Shown here in pieces: positions 57,251 through 64,000 of a stretch of 64,000 bases of DNA. Each line of letters starts with the position of its first letter. Position 1 is the first letter of the stretch. The notes under the pieces are model-generated. The model was not told the DNA's origin and searched no databases. It saw only the letters and a program-made list of their open reading frames with translations. Source of the stretch: Struthio camelus (lineage: Eukaryota > Chordata > Aves > Struthioniformes > Struthionidae); assembly GCF_040807025.1 (NCBI RefSeq), contig NC_090946.1, positions 79,730,641 to 79,794,640 on the forward strand, given 5' to 3'. The position numbers and the translations under genes are program-made.

Positions 57251-60200
57251 TAGAATAAAAAGTGGAGGGGATTAAAGATGGATCTCGCAATATGGTAAGA
57301 TGGCAGCAGAATTTCAGTATTGATTAACATAAAAGAATACATACACAGAAAAGAACTCTTGCATGTATGCAATCATCGGCTCTTTATTAGTTTCTAGCGC
57401 TCCAGAGGAAGATCTTGAAGTCACCAGGAACGGTTCTCTCTATGTTTTAGTTAAGCTCAGAGGATGTAAGAAAGGCAAATGGAAAGTCGGAATTCTTAAG
57501 ACATGAACAGAGACCAAAATATAGAAAATAAAATTGTGCCACTGTGTAAATATGCCTTTTGTAATAGGGTTGTAAACTTCAGTTTTAAAATCCAAACTCA
57601 TGCTATTGGTTCTGCTCTCTAAAATTTCCCTTGCAGTTCCTGGTGTGATAGCATTCAGAACTTGAATGATACCGATTCGGGGTAAGACTGCAGTATAATC
57701 GTCCTCTATTTCCTTTGTGCCCTCTTCATATGTTCTGGTGAAGGAGCTAATAGCTAAACTCGTTCTTCAGAATGTGCCTGGAAGATTTATATCTGTTGCT
57801 CAGTTTCTTTGGTGTTGGGGAAATACTGATTTCTGCAGGGCAGTGGGACAAATTCACTTGTGGGTAGCTCTTTTGGTGCAATTCTGTGGATTACAAGAAT
57901 GGTTTTGACCCACTCCCATTGCTGTTAAGTGTATCTCCTCATTCCACTCTATGGCTTTGGATTTAAAGGGTTATTATTTGTAAGCAATTTTCAGAACACT
58001 TAAGGTGAAGCTACTTCATAACGTATACTAATACTTTTTTAAGAATGTTACCAAGCAATCTGTATCTTTCCAGATGGGGCCTTGAAGGCCCTGAATACTG
58101 ACTTTGAAAAGGAAAAAAAAAAGTCCTGTGTGCAGCAAAGGTAAGCAAACCAACACCAACCTTTCTGCACACAAGAGAGCTGTGAGTGGAGAGGGAGAGG
58201 AGAGTGAATAATTTTCCTCCCATACTTGGCAGAATCTTACCTTGGAGTTACAGTTCTGTGCCCACTGGTACGGCAGAGCCCAGGGCAGTTCACACAGAAT
58301 TATGCTTGTGAAAGAGGGAGCAACTCCCTGACTGTGAAGCTACAAGGACTTGCAAAGCATGTCTGGGCCAAGAGCTGTAGTAGTTCTTTTTGGTTATGTG
58401 AAGCCTTCAAAAGGCTTCATGAAGTTTAGGATGATCCTACCCGGTTTTACTCTCCTGTAACAGTAGAGGGCGGTCTTGTCTTAAAAATTCAGACCTTACA
58501 CTCTTCAAAGCCTTTCTTTTACAAATTGTTGCAGAAAGAATGAAGGTTTTTATCTCTAGAAACATATCGGATCAAATATCTGTATTATTCTCTGTAAATG
58601 TTATCTTTGTTAAAGATACTTGTGGTAACTCTCACGTTTTGTACCACACAGCAACATTTCTCTATATTTAGTGAAAATTACTGAAGTAAAGCCATTATAA
58701 TACTGATGAAGCACATAATAAAATCAGCTGTGTAAGAACACTGTAAAAGTCTGCTGTACTTGGGTCATACCCAAGAAGTAATCTGAAATAACATTTTTAA
58801 GATTTAGAGAAAAAATATTAAAATATTTTAACTCATGAAACGTACATAAAACTGATAATTATTATTTAATTTGGTCTGTTACGTGAAAAACAAGTAAATA
58901 CATTCTAAATGCATTTTGTGAAATTTTCCATCTGAAAGGTATCTGGCCTTTATCTGTATACATGGAGATGGCTGACTGCAAATTGAGGCACTAATCCAGC
59001 ATTTAGTATTCAGATAGTTAGTTCTGTTTACACAGGCTATTCTTATGAATATGGACAGTTTGCATGAGTAAAAGCTAAAAGATTAACGCTTAAGTTACAC
59101 ACACACACACTTACACACACACACACACTTACACACACACACACTTACACACGCACAGCAGATGACTGAGTAGATAGCTGTTTTGGGAATGTTTTTGGTG
59201 TTTTCTTTTTAATTGTGTCTTTAACACATCTTTTGCATATCACAACACATTACTTTTGCATATCACTTTGTATTCCTAACATGTCAGCTGGTGACTAGCG
59301 GGCTAAACCATTTGGCCACTATGAAGGAGAATGACTGAACTATTGCAGATGGCCTGCCTTGATAAACTTCTTTGTGAATTAATCTGTTGCAAATGCCCTT
59401 AGTCTTCTAACTGTGTTTTCCTCTCACAGCCCTGTGATAGTTCCCTATGGCTCCAGGATGGAACAATCCTGGGCAGTAAAGAGATTGAGATAATGACAGT
59501 CCATGGTGACAGCAGGGCTGGCAGAGCCAGCCTGGGGGAAGACAGACACATACTTGCCAATAGAAATACCTCCATCCTTTGGGAATTGTAGCTTGGGAAT
59601 CAAAGCTGACCTCATAGACAAGAATGATGGAGAACAAGCTTTTGATTTATGACTAGATGAAGCTCAAAGTCTGCCCTTCTGATCCTTCTTTACAACACAC
59701 CTTTTGTATTTTATATGAGCTCTTTCACTTTATTCTCAGAATGTTATCTTCTGGGCTATCGTCTTTAGGTCTTTCAGTTTCATAGTAGTTCAGTCATCTC
59801 CTTCCTAACAATTTTTTTAAATGAAACTAAAATCCCTTTTTAGTATCACAAATAAACTAGCCATTTATATTTTACATGACTGAGTATGTCTCAAAAAGCT
59901 GCTCTGCTTTTTGTTTGTTTTCTGGATTCTCCTGAAAGCTAAAAGGGTATTTGCTTTCAGGACTATCAACTCATCTAGGGAGTCCCATTTGCACTCACTA
60001 GTCCTCGATTGCCTCAAGTGCTTATTTGCACTTGAATATGAAACAGTTGTATTTTTATGCCTAGTGACAATGCTGAAATTTATGGGCCAGATCCTTAGTA
60101 AGGTGTTGATGTTCTGCATCTGAGAAGCAGCTGAGTTCAATGGAGCTATGCTGCTTTTCACCACTAATCTCTAATTAGCGCAGCTACTATAATGATTAGA

Positions 60201-63200
60201 TCAGTACATCCTTCTGTTAGGAAGTGTATTATCTACTATGTGGTCACTCTGTCTGGTGGGTCTTAACCAAAATCTGGAGCTCTCTGAAAGCATTAAAAAT
60301 AGGAAGCTGGGTCTGAATCTTTTTTGCTTGTCCGAGTTAATCCACTGTTCATATTTTCTTAGTCTTTGCTATGTCCTCTGTGACAAGCAATAGAAAGCGC
60401 ATAAAAAGTATTTACCGTGGTGTCGGTTATAAATAGGAAAAACTATGACAGCGTAAGATCAAGCACAGGTGTCTAAAACGGAATGTTTTTGTGCATCAGC
60501 ACTGTTGTATCTGTGTTTAGGGTGCTTATATTTCCATATGCCTATCAGTCTGTCTGTCATCTGCCTGCCTGTCTTCCTGACTTATATTACTGTAGATAAA
60601 TATGCTCCACTGGTGATTAAAAGGAAGTGACCTCATAAGTTTGTCTTTTCAACCACAAAGGTTTGGTTGTAACGTGACATTCCATCCGATTACTCTGGTT
60701 TACACCAAATTCAACAACTTGTGGCCTGCAGATACTCAGTATAAAGAGCAGAAAGAGACTGACCTTGACAACCTCATTTCTCATTCCTTTCTTGTTATAG
60801 GTAATATAGCTGAAAATGTGGTTTTAATTATAGTACTAATGAAAACTGAAAATCCAGACAGACACTTGACAAACTCTGGTACGCTTTATATTACATTTGT
60901 GCTAACTACAAAGTATCCAGCTGGGTGTAACATTATATCTCTTTTCCTTGAGCATCCGCCTGACTTAAGCTGTATAATTAATGTGTACTTTGGCTGGAGG
61001 TCAGCTTACAGTTGGTTTTCTAGAATTTTTACATTTTTTAAGATGTTGTAATGAAACGAATATGTTTATTACCTCTGTGCCTGCGTTCTCCAGGGGGAGT
61101 TAATACCTGTGGAGGAGCACTGGCTGGAAGAACTCGAATAAAATGCCTCTGCCAGCTGAATCTGAAGCATCAGAAGTCTGTTTTCAAAAGCAGGCGTAAG
61201 AAATAGAATCAAAGAATGTAATCTCCCCAGATGTGTTTAACTTTGATTCACCTCCTTTGTATGGTGTGTTGATTTTAAGTTATGACACTGATATACAATT
61301 GCCCAGACTAGAGATTGTGAAGGGATTTCTTTTATTTCTTTTCTTTTTTCTTTGGGAAGGATTTTGTTTGCAGAACTAACCAATGAGAAACTGATGTTCT
61401 CAACTAGAGCCAAAAGCATTAAAAGCAGGTTCCCTGCCAAGCCCCACCAGTGCACCTTCATCCTGACCTGTCTTAACTGTGATATTCCAGTTGGGCATCC
61501 CACTAGCATGTGTATGTAATTGTGTTAAATTAAATAGTGGTTTTCATGATATGGACAAGTGCTCTCTTGGGACCAGACTGAAATTAGCTTTGAAGCAATT
61601 TTATTGTGACATAAGGCAAAGTTGAAATTGGGTTGCAAATGATAAAAATCCAAAGACTTGCATTATACTGCAGTTCACATGGACCTGCTCTGGAATCTGA
61701 AATTTTTCTTAACAAAAATATTAGTTTGATTCTTATGCCAAACATCCAGAAAACATTTCTGACATGAAAGGAAATGGCTGCAGTACCGCCACATTCACAG
61801 TGGGGGGCCTCAAGGTGTTACTCTCAGAAAGGAATACATAATTATTTTCAAATGACTTTTTCTGGCATGTTCACATGGCTATTAATGTAGTTTGATGTAT
61901 TGTGCAAATGCACAAGGAGCCTATCTACATAAGCTATCTACAGCTGCGCTTAAATTCTGTTTTCTGTTACAGATTTCTGAGGAGAGTTTGATTTTCTTTA
62001 GCAACCTCAAACTGTTTCCGCGTCTCACTTTGTAATCACAAAGCCAAACAGGGATGCAAAAACAAGTTTCTTCTGAGAAATTGTTCATGAGCAGTTTTGC
62101 TAACGTCTGCTTTTGAAAGAGATACTGATTCCATCTTATCAAAAGTTCACCAGAAAAGAGTGGTGCTAACAGCTGATTGTTTTTAAGTATTGCATTCTAA
62201 AAATGTCTGGTGGGAACAGTTCATTAAATACTCTACACTGCCCTAGAAAATATTTTGGAGCATATGATGCCAAGGTGATATTTTTCCTTTGTTCAAGGGA
62301 CAGGAGAGATTTTGGAAATACCATGCTTATTTATTTGTGTTTTGGTAAGATTTAGACGCCTTGCCCAAATTCAAGCCCTGTAAGACCAAATGCTGTACGG
62401 ACATGCGCGGTAAGAGATAGCCTTTGTTCCAGGGAGCCTATAATCTAAGTAGAGAGGACAGACAAACCCCAGCCCCCATTTCTACTGCCACAGCTTAACT
62501 AGTTTTCATAAGTATCTCATGAGTGTCCATTTGGCATGAGGGAGATGCACCGGCATCAATTAAAGGCATTTCCCATCTCAAAGAGGAAATAACACCTAGT
62601 CTCCAGTTAGTAAACAGTTCAAAAAATGAATTAAACCAGATGTTGCTGAACTCTTGATATTGACACACATGGGAGTGCAACTTTTAAAGTGTCCCTCCTG
62701 TGGCCCCTCTAGTTATATTAAGATCTTATTTCCATCCTATAAACATTTAGTAGAGTGATTAAGCCACAGTACCCAATTCATATCCCATGTTATACAGAGA
62801 AATGTTCATAGCTGCATTGTTTCTTGAGTGAAAGTGTGCTGGGTGGGTAATGTAATATCATTTATTTGTTATTCCATTGCCATTTACTAAAGAGACTTAC
62901 AGGACAGAAGTACCTGGAAGTGTCTGATGTTTAATATTTGTGCATTTTTATTGCTTGGTTGCTTTTTCCCTCAGTAATTTGGACTATATTTCCTATTCAC
63001 CTTACCCATTCAACTGAATAGCCCCATTAGCCTTAATAGAACTACTGTATCTATACTGTATCTACCTTCTGATTTTATCCTCATTATCTGATATTTTCAA
63101 TTCATGATTTGGAATCCAGAGATTAATGCTGAGGCACTAATTCTCCATTTGGAATCAAACACTAAGCACAGGCATGAGAATAAATTTGTTAGTAGAGCAG

Positions 63201-64000
63201 CTTGTATTTGCTAGACAAAACAGAACAAATTAACTAGGAATTTCACTGAGGATAAGAAAAAAGGGGTGTATTTTTGCCAAGAAGCTCTTTTCATAACAAA
63301 GTAGGAGAAGACTTTTTTTTTTTTTGGGCGAGTATGGGGTTATTACTGTTCTTGAGGGAAGGCAAAGGCAGAGAGATGGGTTATGCACTTTTGACTGAGG
63401 GCAGTGAGACAGAGGAGTCTAATAAAGAGTTAATAGGTCAAGACTGGGTCCAGTTGTGTTGTGGTTTGGGGCAACATGCTGCTATGTGACTGTGCCCTTG
63501 CATATAACCCAAAGAATACTCTGCATGTTGGGTAATGCTAATGGAAGGAGGGAGATGCCGCTTTCTTAGTGCCTTCTCCAAGAAGTCTAGGCCTGTAAGT
63601 GATAAATTGTCAGCCATGGGGGTATTGTTGTGTGGTCCTGGTGTGGAAATAAGTCACATAATTAAAAATAAGAACAGCTAACCTATGGAACTTCTTACCC
63701 TGAGTTGTGAAGGGTTCTGTAAATCAAGATTGGATATTTGTGTTGTATAGTGTCAAGCAAACATAAGCTGACGAGCTTGATGCAAAAACAAATGGCTGGA
63801 ATTCTGTGGTTGTATTATGCAGTTAGGGGGTGAGGTGATCATCCTCAGCTTTCGATCCTTAAAATTCTGCGAGAATGGGGAATTTAAGGGCTCTTTTATC
63901 TCCCCAGAAAACGTTTTTCATAGCAATAAGATGTGCATTGAGAAAGCTCTACCACCACGTGTCCTGTCCTCGCTCTTGTGGATAGCTCTCTGTACCTGGG
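57251..64000. other. intergenic, no gene recognised
   Basis: AT-rich DNA up to the window end, with no coding gene, RNA gene or dated repeat identified except the CA-repeat block at 59.1 kb. Confidence 0.5.
59096..59156. repeat. compound (CA)n block with CTTA spacers
   Basis: Four CA runs separated by regularly placed CTTA interruptions, giving a higher-order unit of about 16-20 bases, ending in CACACGCACAG. Confidence 0.9.

Overview
The window is vertebrate nuclear DNA, almost certainly from a bird. CR1 LINE copies with the avian-type 3' end are present, two older CR1-like relics lie in the flanks, and the gene order matches the block known from human 14q22: CGRRF1, GMFB, CNIH1, CDKN3. I cannot name the species.

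Layout. Positions 1-1707 hold intron 1 and exon 1 of CGRRF1, read leftwards; the rest of that gene lies before the window. A CpG island at about 1.2-2.3 kb is its promoter, possibly bidirectional. A weak, unrecognised two-exon coding candidate follows at 2.4-3.2 kb. A GT-rich minisatellite (3.9-4.64 kb) abuts the CpG-island promoter of GMFB. GMFB runs rightwards at 5013-14269 with seven coding exons totalling 429 bp (142 aa). Its fourth intron is a clear U12-type AT-AC intron. A long 3' untranslated region probably runs to about 18.1 kb. From 18.1 to 25.4 kb there is intergenic DNA with GC-rich stretches, an orphan CpG island at 24.6 kb and a perfect 13-bp-arm hairpin. CNIH1 runs rightwards at 25739-33116 with five coding exons totalling 435 bp (144 aa); its 3' UTR probably ends near 33.99 kb.

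From 34 to 48 kb the DNA is mostly non-coding and holds an ancient CR1-like 3' end, a CR1 fragment and a 5'-truncated 1.8-kb CR1. On the minus strand lie three diverged CDKN3 exons. The main one carries two frameshifts, and the catalytic-loop motif was not found. A CpG island at 48.0-48.6 kb with three CCAAT boxes and a CHR-like element is the likely old CDKN3 promoter. From 48.6 to 64 kb I see no gene. A very old CR1 relic lies at about 56.15-57.25 kb and a CA-repeat block at 59.1 kb. In human, BMP4 lies beyond CDKN3, so this stretch may be part of the BMP4-side gene desert.

The genes do not form one pathway: a membrane RING protein (CGRRF1), an Arp2/3 debranching factor (GMFB), an ER export receptor (CNIH1) and a cell-cycle phosphatase (CDKN3, apparently dead here) are neighbours by conserved synteny. 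The two most notable observations are the decay of CDKN3 and the AT-AC intron in GMFB. I found no tRNA, rRNA, CRISPR array, retrovirus-like element or microbial-type system.
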